64,000 bases of DNA from Pseudarthrobacter sulfonivorans (GTDB lineage Bacteria; Actinomycetota; Actinomycetes; Actinomycetales; Micrococcaceae): the NCBI RefSeq assembly GCF_001484605.1, contig NZ_CP013747.1, forward strand, positions 2,790,001-2,854,000. Direction: 5' to 3'. Under the pieces are notes generated by a model. It ran no database searches, was not told where the DNA came from, and worked only from the letters and a program-made list of their open reading frames with translations. Shown in pieces: positions 27,402 to 35,637 of this stretch. Numbering within the stretch: position 1 is the stretch's first letter; each line of letters begins with the position of its first letter. The translations under genes and the position numbers were made by a program.

Positions 27402-28955
27402 CTAGCTGAATTCGCGGATGGTGATTCCGGAGAAGGTCGCAGGGTCGCCGTCGGCGTACAGCGAGATTCCGGTGTCGCCGTCTGCGAAGTGCACCTGCTG
27501 CGAGAGCACCGTTTGCCCGGCATTAACGAAGACTTCGACACTCTGTTTGTCGACGAAAATGCGCAGGTGCACTGAGCGTGCGGCGGCGTCGATGGGCGCC
27601 GCCGCACGAGTGTACGGCACTAGCGAGAAGCCGCTTTGGTCCGAAGATGCGCGGTCGACATACACCTCGTCACCGTACTTGCCGATGTTCGTGTGGCGCG
27701 TGCCGTTGGCGGAGCGCCCCACCGATACCCCGACGTTCGCGGCAGCATCCCACGAGATGTCGAGTTCGAGCTCGTAGGCGCTGCCGCTCCACGGCAGCAC
27801 GGCGCTGCCGTTCACGGTGCGGTCGGGCAGTACGGTTGTCGAGCTGACGTAATTTAAGAGCGCCCCGACCGGGGCGCTGAGTAGGCTGTACCAGCCTTCC
27901 GGCTGACGCTCCAGGCGCAGCTCGCGCACGATCGAGTTCTGGCCGTTGTACCCGTCGGAGGCATCGGTGGGAACATCGCGCGCGGCGTACTTCCAGTTGT
28001 TCATCCAGGCGACCGCGTACCGTCGCTCGTCCGGTGCATCGACCGCGGGCCAGGTCACGGCGGCGTACCAGTCCCAGCCCCAATCGAGCCACTGCGGGTC
28101 GAGGTTGTTGGTGATAAATTCTTCGCCATCCCAGGTGCCTGTCCAGTAGGCGAAGGTCATCGGCAGGCCGACGCTGTAGGCGTCCATGCTTGCGCCGAGC
28201 ACCCAGTGCCGTGTGCCGTCATTGGCGGTCATTTGGAAGATGTCGGGGCATTCGATGCCGCCAAGCGCGTGATTCGGGTAGTCGAAGTTTCGTTTCAGCT
28301 GCCAGTCGCGCAAATTCGGTGAGGTGTAGAACGCTGCGTATCGGGCTCGGCCGATTACGCATACCCACTCGCTGCGCGCCGCATCCCAGTGGATCTTCGG
28401 GTCGCGGAACCATTCCGCGTTCTCGATCTCCGCCGGTGTCGTCGCGGTCCGGCCGTCGGAATTGAAGATCACCGGATTGGGGAGGGCCGTGAAGGTGTAC
28501 CCGCCGTCGGTTGACAAGTACAGGTACTGCTCCTGGTACTTGCGGATGTTGTCGGTGGGCTGCGTCGCGAGCGCCACGATGGCTCCTGCGCCGAAGCCCG
28601 CAGTGTTTGACGTGTCGACGACTGCCGAGCCCGACCACACGGGAAAGTCTGGCTGCAGCGGCAGTGCGACTCCGTGATGCGTGAAGGTCACCCCGTCGGT
28701 GGTTGTGGCGTGGTCCCATCCGCCGGGGCCGTTGTTCTGCCCGGAGTGAAGGTAGTAGAGGTGGTGGGCGCCGTTGGCATACACCGGGCGCTGCGGGTCG
28801 CACAGCCAACCGGACGGCGGGGTCAGGTGGTAGACGGCACGCAGTGATCCCTGGGCCTGGGCGGCCGTGATGGGCATGCCGCTGCTCGTGAACAGGGCGA
28901 GTGCTCCTGCTCCTGTGCCTTGCAGGACGTGGCGCCGAGAAAAATCATGGGTCAT
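27402..28955 (-). CDS. Secreted GH32 levanase/fructanase with Tat signal
   Basis: A 517-residue enzyme. The N-terminus has a twin-arginine signal (SRRHVLQGTGAGALALF, cleavage probably after AAQA), so it is exported folded. GH32 motifs: GWLCDPQRPVY near 43-53 (variant of WMNDPNG retaining the nucleophile Asp), WFRDPKIHW (RDP) and GGIECPDIF (acid/base Glu). A C-terminal beta-sandwich includes VHLRIFVDKQSVEVFVNAG. ATG 28955 is preceded by GAGGAA at 6 nt. It has its own promoter with paired operators identical in layout to those of the downstream operon, so extracellular fructan cleavage and uptake are co-regulated. Confidence 0.93.
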   Translation of the reverse strand: MTHDFSRRHVLQGTGAGALALFTSSGMPITAAQAQGSLRAVYHLTPPSGWLCDPQRPVYANGAHHLYYLHSGQNNGPGGWDHATTTDGVTFTHHGVALPLQPDFPVWSGSAVVDTSNTAGFGAGAIVALATQPTDNIRKYQEQYLYLSTDGGYTFTALPNPVIFNSDGRTATTPAEIENAEWFRDPKIHWDAARSEWVCVIGRARYAAFYTSPNLRDWQLKRNFDYPNHALGGIECPDIFQMTANDGTRHWVLGASMDAYSVGLPMTFAYWTGTWDGEEFITNNLDPQWLDWGWDWYAAVTWPAVDAPDERRYAVAWMNNWKYAARDVPTDASDGYNGQNSIVRELRLERQPEGWYSLLSAPVGALLNYVSSTTVLPDRTVNGSAVLPWSGSAYELELDISWDAAANVGVSVGRSANGTRHTNIGKYGDEVYVDRASSDQSGFSLVPYTRAAAPIDAAARSVHLRIFVDKQSVEVFVNAGQTVLSQQVHFADGDTGISLYADGDPATFSGITIREFS

Positions 28956-29011
28956 GTTTGCTTCCTCGCAAAGGGTGGTAGCTGCAGGCATCAACTTTGA
29001 TGCCCGGTCCT

Positions 29012-29072
29012 GCTTAAGCGTTTGATCAAGCTAAAGATAAATGTTGGCGCCGTCGTGATCAAGCGTTTTAGC
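29012..29072. promoter_or_regulatory. Paired LacI operators before the secreted GH32 gene
   Basis: Box 3 at 29012-29028 reads GCTTAAGCGTTTGATCA and box 4 at 29056-29072 reads TGATCAAGCGTTTTAGC, identical to box 2 at the other promoter. Start-to-start distance is again 44 bp and the orientation is again inverted. Confidence 0.85.
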
Positions 29073-29396
29073 GGATCCTTTTTTGAATCTCTTCTTTGGG
29101 GCGGGCGGAATCCCAACCTCCGGGCGTAAGCTGACCTTCGCGGGACCACACCCTCGGGGCTTCTGCCGCCCGCGTGGTGGGGCCAGCCGAGGGCCGCCGG
29201 CCAGGCGATTGAACCCTCCTCCCTGCGGCGAGCCGCCCAGGATGACGTGATCTTTCCCGGAGCCAGCTTGCCCGGCAGGGTGCTGTCAAAGGTCGGTGTC
29301 GCATCCCCGCGGATCCACCCCGACCAGGTGGTTCCCTACCGCTTCACCCGGACCGGCCGACGCCTACGTCGGATGTTGGGTAGGGGTAGGTTGCCC
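29073..29396. other. Long intergenic region with no convincing gene
   Basis: Between the fructanase promoter and the quinone-reductase promoter. It contains a 32-bp element at 29110-29141 that recurs at 35198-35229 with three changes. A plus-strand stretch at 29247-29380 reads like a coding fragment (GASLPGRVLSKVGVASPRIHPDQVVPYRF) but has no recognisable family. No tRNA or IS element seen. Confidence 0.4.
29110..29141. repeat. 32-bp dispersed repeat, copy 1
   Basis: Core CCTCCGG.CGTAA.CTGACC. It matches 29 of 32 positions with the copy at 35198-35229, which lies just upstream of a truncated ABC-transporter gene. May be a conserved promoter element left after gene loss. Confidence 0.6.
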
Positions 29397-29442
29397 TTGA
29401 CAATATTACTGACTGGACTCAGAATTGAGTTCAGTCAGTAAT
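29397..29442 (+). promoter_or_regulatory. Promoter with 38-bp palindrome before the quinone reductase
   Basis: A TTGACA -35 box at 29397-29402 runs into a large inverted repeat: ATTACTGACTGGACTCA (29405-29421), GAAT, then TGAGTTCAGTCAGTAAT (29426-29442), arms differing at one position. It can be read as two 14-bp sites (CTGACTGGACTCAG and TTGAGTTCAGTCAG) resembling the box before the TetR gene at 32298. Binding by that TetR would block the promoter. Confidence 0.75.
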
Positions 29443-29478
29443 TGAGTGATGCAACATCACCAAGAGGGAGTCGGAACC

Positions 29479-30474
29479 ATGAGAGCGTTCGTCGTCACAA
29501 AGTACAAGGGCGCACTGCAGGAATCGAATGTTCCTGAGCCCACAGTGGGGGAGCGGGATGTGCTGGTGCAGGTGCAGGCCGCGGGCCTCAATATGCTCGA
29601 TGAGAAGATCCGGGCGGGCGAGTTCAAGCAGATCCTGCCGTACCGGCTTCCTTTGATCGCCGGAAATGATGTCGCGGGAACCGTCATCCGTGTCGGTTCG
29701 AAGGTACGCGCGTTCAAGCCTGGCGACGAGGTTTACGCACGCCCCGGCCAGGACCGCATCGGCACGTTCGCCGAGCGAATCGCCATCGCCGAGGCCGATC
29801 TGGCGCTGAAACCGGCTTCAATCAGCATGGAGGAGGCGGGCTCGCTTCCACTGGTCGCGCTGACCGCGTGGCAGGCGCTTGTTGAGCGCGGCAACGTGGG
29901 GCCCGGCCAGAAGGTCCTCATCCACGCCGGCGCCGGGGGAGTCGGATCGATCGCGATCCAGCTCGCCAAGCACCTCGGCGCAACCGTCGCGACCACAGCA
30001 AGTGCCTCAAACATGGACTTCGTGCGCGACCTCGGCGCAGACACCGTCATTGACTACCGCAGCCAAGACTTCGAACAGCTCCTGAGCGGCTACGACGTGG
30101 TGCTGGACAGCCTGGGCGGCGGAAATCTCGAGAAGTCCCTGCGCGTGCTCAAGCCTGGCGGCAAAGCGATCGGCATTGCCGGGCCTCCGGACCCGGCATT
30201 TGCCCGCGAAGCCGGCCTGAACCCGGTGCTCCGCCTGGCGATCAGCGGCCTCAGCGCAGGGATCCGCCGGCAGGCCAGGAAGCTCGGCGTCAGTTACGAG
30301 TTCCTGTTCATGCGCGCCAGCGGCGACCAGCTGCGCCAGATCACCGCACTGATCGACGGCGGCGCGCTCCGCCCCGTCGTCGGCCGCGTTTTCCCTTTCG
30401 GCCAGACCATCGAGGCCCTCGAGGGTCTGGAAAAGGGCGGCATCCGAGGCAAGGCCGTCATCAGCAACCCCTGA
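29479..30474 (+). CDS. Zinc-independent quinone oxidoreductase (MDR superfamily)
   Basis: A 331-residue NADPH-dependent reductase. N-terminal GroES-like domain MRAFVVTKYKGALQESNVPEP...LVQVQAAGLNMLDEKIRAGE, then the nucleotide-binding loop HAGAGGVGSIAIQLAKHLGATVATTAS near 150-176. The zinc-binding Cys/His set of alcohol dehydrogenases is absent, so this is the quinone reductase/enone reductase type. GAGGGAG sits 8 nt before the ATG. First gene of a module with an alpha/beta hydrolase, under the TetR palindrome; likely a reactive quinone or enal detoxification system. Confidence 0.92.
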   Translation: MRAFVVTKYKGALQESNVPEPTVGERDVLVQVQAAGLNMLDEKIRAGEFKQILPYRLPLIAGNDVAGTVIRVGSKVRAFKPGDEVYARPGQDRIGTFAERIAIAEADLALKPASISMEEAGSLPLVALTAWQALVERGNVGPGQKVLIHAGAGGVGSIAIQLAKHLGATVATTASASNMDFVRDLGADTVIDYRSQDFEQLLSGYDVVLDSLGGGNLEKSLRVLKPGGKAIGIAGPPDPAFAREAGLNPVLRLAISGLSAGIRRQARKLGVSYEFLFMRASGDQLRQITALIDGGALRPVVGRVFPFGQTIEALEGLEKGGIRGKAVISNP

Positions 30475-30540
30475 GGACAACCAAGGCACCGACACCATCT
30501 TCACCAGGCGACTACCAACCAACTTCACAGGAGAACCGTC

Positions 30541-31407
30541 ATGAACGCGCACGAGCCCTTGAATGAACCCGTAATTATGTCCTACGCCAAAGCGCCGGCC
30601 AGCGCCATCAGCGCCGGCGGCGTCACCTACGCCTACCGCGAGCTTGGACCCAAGGGTGGCATTCCCGTCATCTTCTTCGTCCATCTCGCCGCGACCTTGG
30701 ATAACTGGGATCCACGCATCATCGACCCCATCGCAAAAAACCACCACGTCATCACGTTCGACAACCAGGGTGTGGGCGCCTCGACCGGCCGGGTGCCCGA
30801 CAGCATCGAGGCGATGGCCGACGACGCCTACACCTTCATCAAGGCGCTCGGATTCGACAAGATCGACATCTTCTCCTTCTCCCTCGGCGGCATGGTTGCC
30901 CAGGACCTGGTGCTCAAGCACCCCGACCTCGTCCGCAAGCTCGTCCTCACCGGCACCGGCCCCAGGGGCGGCAAGGACATGGACAAGGTCGCCGGGACCA
31001 CCTACTACGACATGCTCCGCGCGGCCCTGACCCGGTCCGACCCCAAGGAATTCCTGTTCTTCAACCGCGACACCGCGGGCAAGCAAGCCGGTAAAGCATT
31101 CGTGAAGCGACTCGAGGAGCGAACCGCCGACCGCGACGCGCCGATCACGGTCAAGGCGTTCCAGACCCAGTTGAAAGCCATCAGGAAGTGGGGGCGCGGG
31201 ACGCCGGCTAACCTGTCGAAGATCACCCAGCCCACCCTGATCGCCAACGGGGACAACGACCGGATGGTGCCCTCGGTCCTCTCCCAGGATCTGCACCGCC
31301 GCATCAAAGGCTCCGAGCTGATCATCTACCCGGGTTCCGGCCACGGCGGCATCTTCCAGTTCCACGACAAGTTCGCCCCGGCCGCGGTGGAGTTTCTGGA
31401 CCGCTGA
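30541..31407 (+). CDS. Alpha/beta hydrolase
   Basis: A 288-residue cytoplasmic hydrolase. The nucleophile elbow is FSFSLGG with Ser114 (the first Gly of GxSxG is Ser). ITFDNQGVGASTG near 71-83 follows strand 4. The acid Asp is in NGDNDRMV and the catalytic His in YPGSGHGGIFQ. It follows the quinone reductase by 66 nt on the same strand and ends before a strong terminator. The pattern resembles stress-linked chloroperoxidase/esterase-like hydrolases; substrate unknown. ATG at codon 13 is an alternative start. Confidence 0.9.
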   Translation: MNAHEPLNEPVIMSYAKAPASAISAGGVTYAYRELGPKGGIPVIFFVHLAATLDNWDPRIIDPIAKNHHVITFDNQGVGASTGRVPDSIEAMADDAYTFIKALGFDKIDIFSFSLGGMVAQDLVLKHPDLVRKLVLTGTGPRGGKDMDKVAGTTYYDMLRAALTRSDPKEFLFFNRDTAGKQAGKAFVKRLEERTADRDAPITVKAFQTQLKAIRKWGRGTPANLSKITQPTLIANGDNDRMVPSVLSQDLHRRIKGSELIIYPGSGHGGIFQFHDKFAPAAVEFLDR

Positions 31408-31414
31408 GCAAGGA

Positions 31415-31462
31415 GGAACCTGCATCGGCGTGGGATTCCCCATCCCGGCCGATGCAGGTTCC
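31415..31462. terminator. Bidirectional terminator hairpin
   Basis: Perfect 15-bp arms GGAACCTGCATCGGC / GCCGATGCAGGTTCC with an 18-nt loop lie between the convergent hydrolase and SDR genes. Confidence 0.85.
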
Positions 31463-31488
31463 GCCCCGCGTCAGGTGTGGGCGCTGCT

Positions 31489-32202
31489 TCAGACGATCGT
31501 CCTGCGCAGCTCGGGGTAGAGCGTTTCAACTGGACCGCTCAGCCCTGCTTTGACTGTCGCAGTTGTTTCGTCAGCGATGACCTCGTACTCGCCGGCCTCG
31601 ACAGCATCGAAGACCGCCCTGGCCAGCTCGGCTGGCTGCATTTTTGGGCCAGTGGCGTGAGCAGCCATCGCGGTGTCGACATAGCCGACGTGTACGCCCA
31701 CAACGTGGACGCCTGCGGGGGCGAGTTCCAGGCGCAGTGAGTTGGTGGCCGACCAGAGGGCGGCCTTGGTGGCGCTGTAGATGCCGGCGACGGCGTACCA
31801 GCTCAGGGCGGAGTGGATGTTGATGATCGAAGACTCTTCCCTCGCTGACAGGGTCGGAGCGAATGCCCGGGTGAGGAACAATGGGCCGAGGAAGTTCGTC
31901 TCGACGTTGGTTCGGATTTCTTCAATGGTGTGGGTGAGAATGCCACTGCTGGCCACGGAGGCTCCGGCGTTGTTGATCAACACCGTGATGTCCCCGGCGG
32001 CCTCGACCGCTGCCTGTATGGAGGCCGGGTCCGTGACATCGAGGGTGAGCGGGACGATGCGCTCGTCCTCCCAGTTGCGGGGAGACCGGGCTGTGGCGTA
32101 CACCTTGCTTGCGCCGCGGGCGAGGGCGTCGTGAACGAACTCCGTTCCAATGCCTCCGTTCGCACCGGTTACGAGAACGATGGATCCTTTAAGTGAGGGC
32201 AT
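31489..32202 (-). CDS. Short-chain dehydrogenase/reductase (classical SDR)
   Basis: A 237-residue NAD(P)-dependent oxidoreductase. The cofactor motif is TGANGGIG (residues 13-20), then NNAGAS, a catalytic Ser in IINIHSALSWYA and Tyr/Lys in YSATKAALW. It is divergent from the TetR gene, with 132 nt between them holding a TetR-like site, so it is probably the third enzyme of the TetR regulon with the quinone reductase and hydrolase. Confidence 0.92.
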   Translation of the reverse strand: MPSLKGSIVLVTGANGGIGTEFVHDALARGASKVYATARSPRNWEDERIVPLTLDVTDPASIQAAVEAAGDITVLINNAGASVASSGILTHTIEEIRTNVETNFLGPLFLTRAFAPTLSAREESSIINIHSALSWYAVAGIYSATKAALWSATNSLRLELAPAGVHVVGVHVGYVDTAMAAHATGPKMQPAELARAVFDAVEAGEYEVIADETTATVKAGLSGPVETLYPELRRTIV

Positions 32203-32297
32203 GGTGTGTCTTCTTTCGTTGCGATGAAGCCGTGTTCAGAGGCCATGCGAAGATGAGAGCAGTATCTGAGCAGCAGCATTAGTGACTGCGTTCATAA

Positions 32298-32311
32298 CTG
32301 AGTGTAGTCAG
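32298..32311. promoter_or_regulatory. TetR autoregulatory site candidate
   Basis: CTGAGTGTAGTCAG lies 24 nt before the TetR ATG. It has the CTGA-N6-TCAG outline of both halves of the 29405-29442 palindrome. Confidence 0.55.
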
Positions 32312-32334
32312 AGTTTATTCCCGGGAAGGTCACC

Positions 32335-32958
32335 ATGTCGCTCGCATCCAAGTCCGTCGGCCGGCGCGAACGCAACAAGCAGGAGAAGCTTGACCGCATC
32401 ACCGCTGCCGCCAGGGAACTCTTCTCAACGCATGGCGTAGACGAGGTCACCACGCAGCAGATCGCCGATAGGGCCGACATCGGCACCGGCACGCTGTTCC
32501 TCTACGCCAAGACCAAGGGCGAGCTCCTCCTTCTCGTTCAGAACTCCAGCTATGTCGACGCGCTGGTGCGCGGCCGGGCGGCGGCCGCGGATATCCCCGA
32601 AGTCCTTGATGCCGTGATGGCAATCGTGCGGCCCGTCGTGGAATGCAACCGCACCCAGATTGACAACGGACGGACCTACTTGCGGGAAATGATCTTCGGG
32701 GATCCCGAAGAACCTCACCACCGGGACGCACTCGCCCTGACGGGTCAAACTGAGGAAGCCATCGTCGCGATCCTGCGGCGCGATGAAAGCGTCGGCGAAC
32801 CCGAGGCCGCGGCCCAGGCGCACATCATCTCCGCCATTATGTTTGTCAGCATGGCGGCAACCGTCAATATCGGCAGCACCGTCGACGACCTTCTGCAGGA
32901 CATCAGGAGACAGGCCGAGGTCCTCCTGAGCCCGAAGAAAAGTACTCCAGTTCGATGA
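32335..32958 (+). CDS. TetR-family transcriptional regulator
   Basis: A 207-residue repressor. The helix-turn-helix covers RERNKQEKLDRITAAARELFSTHGVDEVTTQQIADRADIGTGTLFLYAKTKGELLLL (about residues 10-65). The C-terminal ligand domain is not family-specific. Divergent from the SDR gene; shared 14-bp boxes before it and before the quinone-reductase gene suggest it controls both. Confidence 0.92.
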   Translation: MSLASKSVGRRERNKQEKLDRITAAARELFSTHGVDEVTTQQIADRADIGTGTLFLYAKTKGELLLLVQNSSYVDALVRGRAAAADIPEVLDAVMAIVRPVVECNRTQIDNGRTYLREMIFGDPEEPHHRDALALTGQTEEAIVAILRRDESVGEPEAAAQAHIISAIMFVSMAATVNIGSTVDDLLQDIRRQAEVLLSPKKSTPVR

Positions 32959-33077
32959 ACGGGGCTTCCCGGCCGTGTGGTCTTCTTCTGTAGCACCTTC
33001 GCGTCGACGATGGGTAGGACTCTTCGGCTGATTCTGAGTGCGGCTGAAGATCAACAGCTACCGTCAATCCGCGATGC

Positions 33078-33111
33078 GCGGACGACGGCGGGACGTCCCT
33101 CCGTCGTCCGC
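33078..33111. terminator. Bidirectional terminator hairpin
   Basis: 11-bp arms GCGGACGACGG / CCGTCGTCCGC enclose a self-complementary GGGACGTCCC, making an almost continuous stem between the convergent tetR and DODA-type genes. Confidence 0.85.
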
Positions 33112-33131
33112 TGCACTGCGGTTCCAAAGTC

Positions 33132-34007
33132 TTAGGCGACTTGGAGTGACCGGATGGAGTTGCCGAACCATAGGCGGTCGATTGCTGTGGTGGCCGGCGC
33201 TCCGAGCTTTGAACCTGCCCCGAGAGTGAGGAGCAGGGGGACGAAGTGGTCGGCGGTGGGGTGTGCGACCTCAACGCCGGGACCCTTATCGCGATAATCG
33301 GTCAACGCGTCGATATCGCCATGGGAGAGTGCATCGGCTGCCCATTCGTCAAAGGCCTTTGTGTGGCCGACGAGTGCGGGGTTCCGCATGATGGCGAAAC
33401 TGTGGGTCATGAATCCGGAGCCGATGATGAGGATGCCTTCATTACGGAGCTGGCGTAGCCGCTGACCCAGCTTCAGCAAGGCTTCGGGGTCCAGGCTGGG
33501 CATGCTGAGCTGCACGACGGGGACGTCGGCGGCGGGGTACATGGCCATCAGCGGGATAAAGGCGCCGTGGTCGAGGCCCCTGTCGGCGTAGTGGTGCACC
33601 GTGGTGGTGTCACTCAGGGTGGCGGCGATGCGCCGGGCCAGATGGGTGGCATCCGGTGTGGCGTATTGGAGGGTGTAATAGCGCGGGTGGAAGCCGCCGA
33701 AGTCGTAGTACAGGGGAGTGCCCGCAGCTGCGCCGGAGATGGCCAGCGGTGCGTTTTCCCAATGTGCTGAGACGACGACGATGGCCCGTGGCTTGGGCAT
33801 GCTCTGTGACCAGGTGAAAAGGTCGTCAAGCCATTGCGGGTCATCCAGGGTGGGCGGGGCACCGTGGCTGACGAACAGTGCCGGCAGCGGCCCGTCTTCG
33901 GGTTCCCAGGTTTTTTGTGCCCGCGCCCGGGGCAGGGCGTGGGCGAGCAGGTTGTCATAGGCACCCGCGGGGACTGCAGGGTGGAACGGGTCATGCTGGG
34001 TTGTCAT
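33132..34007 (-). CDS. Class III extradiol dioxygenase, DODA/YgiD type
   Basis: A 291-residue member of the LigB superfamily, related to 4,5-DOPA extradiol dioxygenase. Family blocks are PALFVSHGAPPTLDD (metal His), IVVVSAHWE (second His), ADRGLDHGAFIPLMAMYP and GSGFMTHSF, and the C-terminal HPTADHFVPLLLTLGA. It opens the ring of catechols with non-haem iron or zinc; many members have broad, weak activity. It lies 70 nt downstream of a DoxX gene and opposite a MarR gene with a palindromic promoter, suggesting one small phenolic-stress module. Confidence 0.92.
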   Translation of the reverse strand: MTTQHDPFHPAVPAGAYDNLLAHALPRARAQKTWEPEDGPLPALFVSHGAPPTLDDPQWLDDLFTWSQSMPKPRAIVVVSAHWENAPLAISGAAAGTPLYYDFGGFHPRYYTLQYATPDATHLARRIAATLSDTTTVHHYADRGLDHGAFIPLMAMYPAADVPVVQLSMPSLDPEALLKLGQRLRQLRNEGILIIGSGFMTHSFAIMRNPALVGHTKAFDEWAADALSHGDIDALTDYRDKGPGVEVAHPTADHFVPLLLTLGAGSKLGAPATTAIDRLWFGNSIRSLQVA

Positions 34008-34077
34008 GGCTGTTTCCTTTCAGGATCCTGTTTGTCCGTGGCGGGGATGTAGCGCTGGTATGCCGGGCGGTGTTGGG

Positions 34078-34452
34078 TTAGAACGGGACGGGGCCAAAGC
34101 GGCCGACGGCGACGAAGAGTGCCAACGCGCCCAGGACGGCGTTGATGACAACCGCCTGCTTCTCGCCGCGCTTGATGTGGGTGATGATGGCGCCGACCAT
34201 CACGACGGCGAGGCCGGCGGCGGCGACAGGGACAAGGAAAGTGGCGATACCCGTGACCGCCGGCAGGATCAGGCCCAGGGCGCCGAGGACTTCAGCTGCG
34301 CCGATGGCCTTTATGGCGCCGGAATTGAAGTCTTCCGCCCAGGCCAGGCCCGAAGCGGCGAGCTTCTCCTGCGGCTGGGAGATCTTCATCAAACCCGCGG
34401 CCAGAAAGGCCAGGGCAAGGGCAGAAGCGACAATCCAGAGGGCGATGTTCAT
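34078..34452 (-). CDS. DoxX-family membrane protein
   Basis: A 124-residue four-helix membrane protein. Helix 1 is IALWIVASALALAFLAAGLMKI, followed by the conserved GxxEVLGALGLILPAVTG segment (about 50-68) and two more helices. DoxX-like proteins associate with redox/thiol stress systems. It is divergent from the MarR gene and probably cotranscribed with the DODA-type dioxygenase. Confidence 0.9.
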   Translation of the reverse strand: MNIALWIVASALALAFLAAGLMKISQPQEKLAASGLAWAEDFNSGAIKAIGAAEVLGALGLILPAVTGIATFLVPVAAAGLAVVMVGAIITHIKRGEKQAVVINAVLGALALFVAVGRFGPVPF

Positions 34453-34584
34453 GATGATTCCTATTTGGTGTGAGGGTGGAAGATGTTCGCGATCGAAGTG
34501 CTGCGACTTCCGGCTCTCACTTCAACCTTGAACTCAACAGTAGAACTAATGACTTCAAGATGCAAGTGAATTTCTTGACCAGAG

Positions 34585-34600
34585 ACTTCATGAATGAAGT
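34585..34600. promoter_or_regulatory. MarR operator candidate
   Basis: Perfect palindrome ACTTCAT-GA-ATGAAGT, 12 nt before the MarR ATG. Further ACTTCAA/CTTGAA half sites occur at about 34525-34560 between the divergent doxX and marR genes. Confidence 0.65.
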
Positions 34601-34612
34601 GAACCCTGTAGC

Positions 34613-35149
34613 ATGGCTGACATGGAAAGGTCACTCAGTGTCGAAGCCAAGGGGCAGTCGTCGCCTCCCCAACCTGAGAGCGAGCCGCGCTGGCTGAGCG
34701 AGGAAGAACAGGCGGTCTGGATTGCCCTCGGCAGCGTTGTCTTTCGCCTGCCGGGTGCGCTGGATGCGCAGCTTCAGCGGGATGCCGGCATCAGCCATTT
34801 TGAGTACGTTGTCATGTCTGTTCTGTCCGAGTCCCCGGAACGCACGCTGAGGATGAGCGAGCTGGCCGTGATGGCCGAAGCTATGCTCCCGAGGCTGTCC
34901 CAGGTGGTGGCAAAGTTGGAGAAGAGAGGCTGGCTCCGCAGGGCCCCCGACCCTGCCGATGGCAGGTACACACTGGCCACCCTCACCGACGATGGCTGGG
35001 AAAAGGTCGTTGCAACCGCGCCCGGCCACGTCGAGACCGTCCGCAGTCTCGTCTTTGACCCGCTGACCAAGGCCCAACTCAAACAAGTCCGCGAAATCAG
35101 CCGCCGCATCATGACCGCCATCGACCCGGAAGACCGCTGCCTGCGCTAA
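34613..35149 (+). CDS. MarR-family transcriptional regulator
   Basis: A 178-residue winged-helix regulator. The DNA-binding part is RTLRMSELAVMAEAMLPRLSQVVAKLEKRGWLRRAPDPADGRYTLATLTDDG with the DGR wing. An N-terminal extension of about 30 residues is low-complexity (SSPPQPESEP). It probably represses the divergent DoxX-dioxygenase pair through the ACTTCAT/ATGAAGT palindrome. Confidence 0.92.
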   Translation: MADMERSLSVEAKGQSSPPQPESEPRWLSEEEQAVWIALGSVVFRLPGALDAQLQRDAGISHFEYVVMSVLSESPERTLRMSELAVMAEAMLPRLSQVVAKLEKRGWLRRAPDPADGRYTLATLTDDGWEKVVATAPGHVETVRSLVFDPLTKAQLKQVREISRRIMTAIDPEDRCLR

Positions 35150-35197
35150 TACGCTCTGCGAGAACCGGCCCATTTTCCCAGCCGCCCGCCCGGCTTT

Positions 35198-35229
35198 ATC
35201 CCAGCCTCCGGACGTAAACTGACCTTCGC
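35198..35229. repeat. 32-bp dispersed repeat, copy 2
   Basis: Matches 29 of 32 bases with 29110-29141. It lies 49 nt before the ATG of the truncated ABC gene, where a promoter would be expected. Confidence 0.6.
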
Positions 35230-35277
35230 ACCACCCCCAGCTAGACCTTCCAGCGGGACAGAACCTTTGGAGCCGCC

Positions 35278-35637
35278 ATGCTCTGGAAACTGCTTGTTGA
35301 ATACCTGCGGCCGCACCGGCAGCTGCTGATCGCCGTCGTGATTTTCCAGCTGGCGCAGTCCATCGCGTCGCTGTACCTGCCCACGCTCAATGCGGACATC
35401 ATCGATGAGGGTGTGGCCAAGGGGGACACCGGCGTCATCCTCAGCCTGGGTGGCCTGATGCTGGCGATCACGCTGCTGCAGATCGTGTGCGCGGTGATTG
35501 CCGTGTACTTCGGGGCGAAGGCCGCCATGGGGGCGGGCCGGGACCTGCGCGGGGCCATTTTCACGCGGGTGGGGGAGTTCTCCGAGCAGGAAGTCCCGAA
35601 GTTCGGAATCCCTTGCATCCTCGCGCGAACAATGTGA
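35278..35637 (+). pseudogene. ABC exporter gene, truncated after the start of the TM domain
   Basis: The 119-residue frame matches the N-terminus of a LmrA/MdlB-type ABC half transporter: LWKLLVEYLRPHRQLLIAVVIFQLAQSIASLYLPTLNADIIDEGVAKGD, two helices, then the coupling region ARRDLR-like GRDLRGAIFTRVGEFSEQEVPKFG. Intact members continue for another about 470 residues including the ATPase. Here similarity stops near base 35610 and the frame ends ten codons later in unrelated sequence. No Walker motifs follow. A deletion or insertion junction, probably the edge of the catabolic region to the right. Confidence 0.85.

Noticed and set aside
28190..28465. Arg/Ser-rich plus-strand frame opposite the fructanase
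   Set aside because: Antisense to the RDP catalytic region of GH32, composition typical of noncoding frames.
30007..31443. 478-codon antisense frame across the quinone reductase and hydrolase genes
   Set aside because: Spans two unrelated sense genes, has no family features, and is Asp/Glu/Val/Gly-rich as expected of an antisense GC frame.
33846..34081. Plus-strand small frames opposite the DODA dioxygenase promoter
   Set aside because: No ribosome site, no conserved sequence, and overlap with the divergent coding start.
35278..35637. A functional small multidrug-type membrane protein
   Set aside because: Sequence matches only the N-terminus of a full ABC exporter and loses similarity abruptly, so truncation is the simpler reading.
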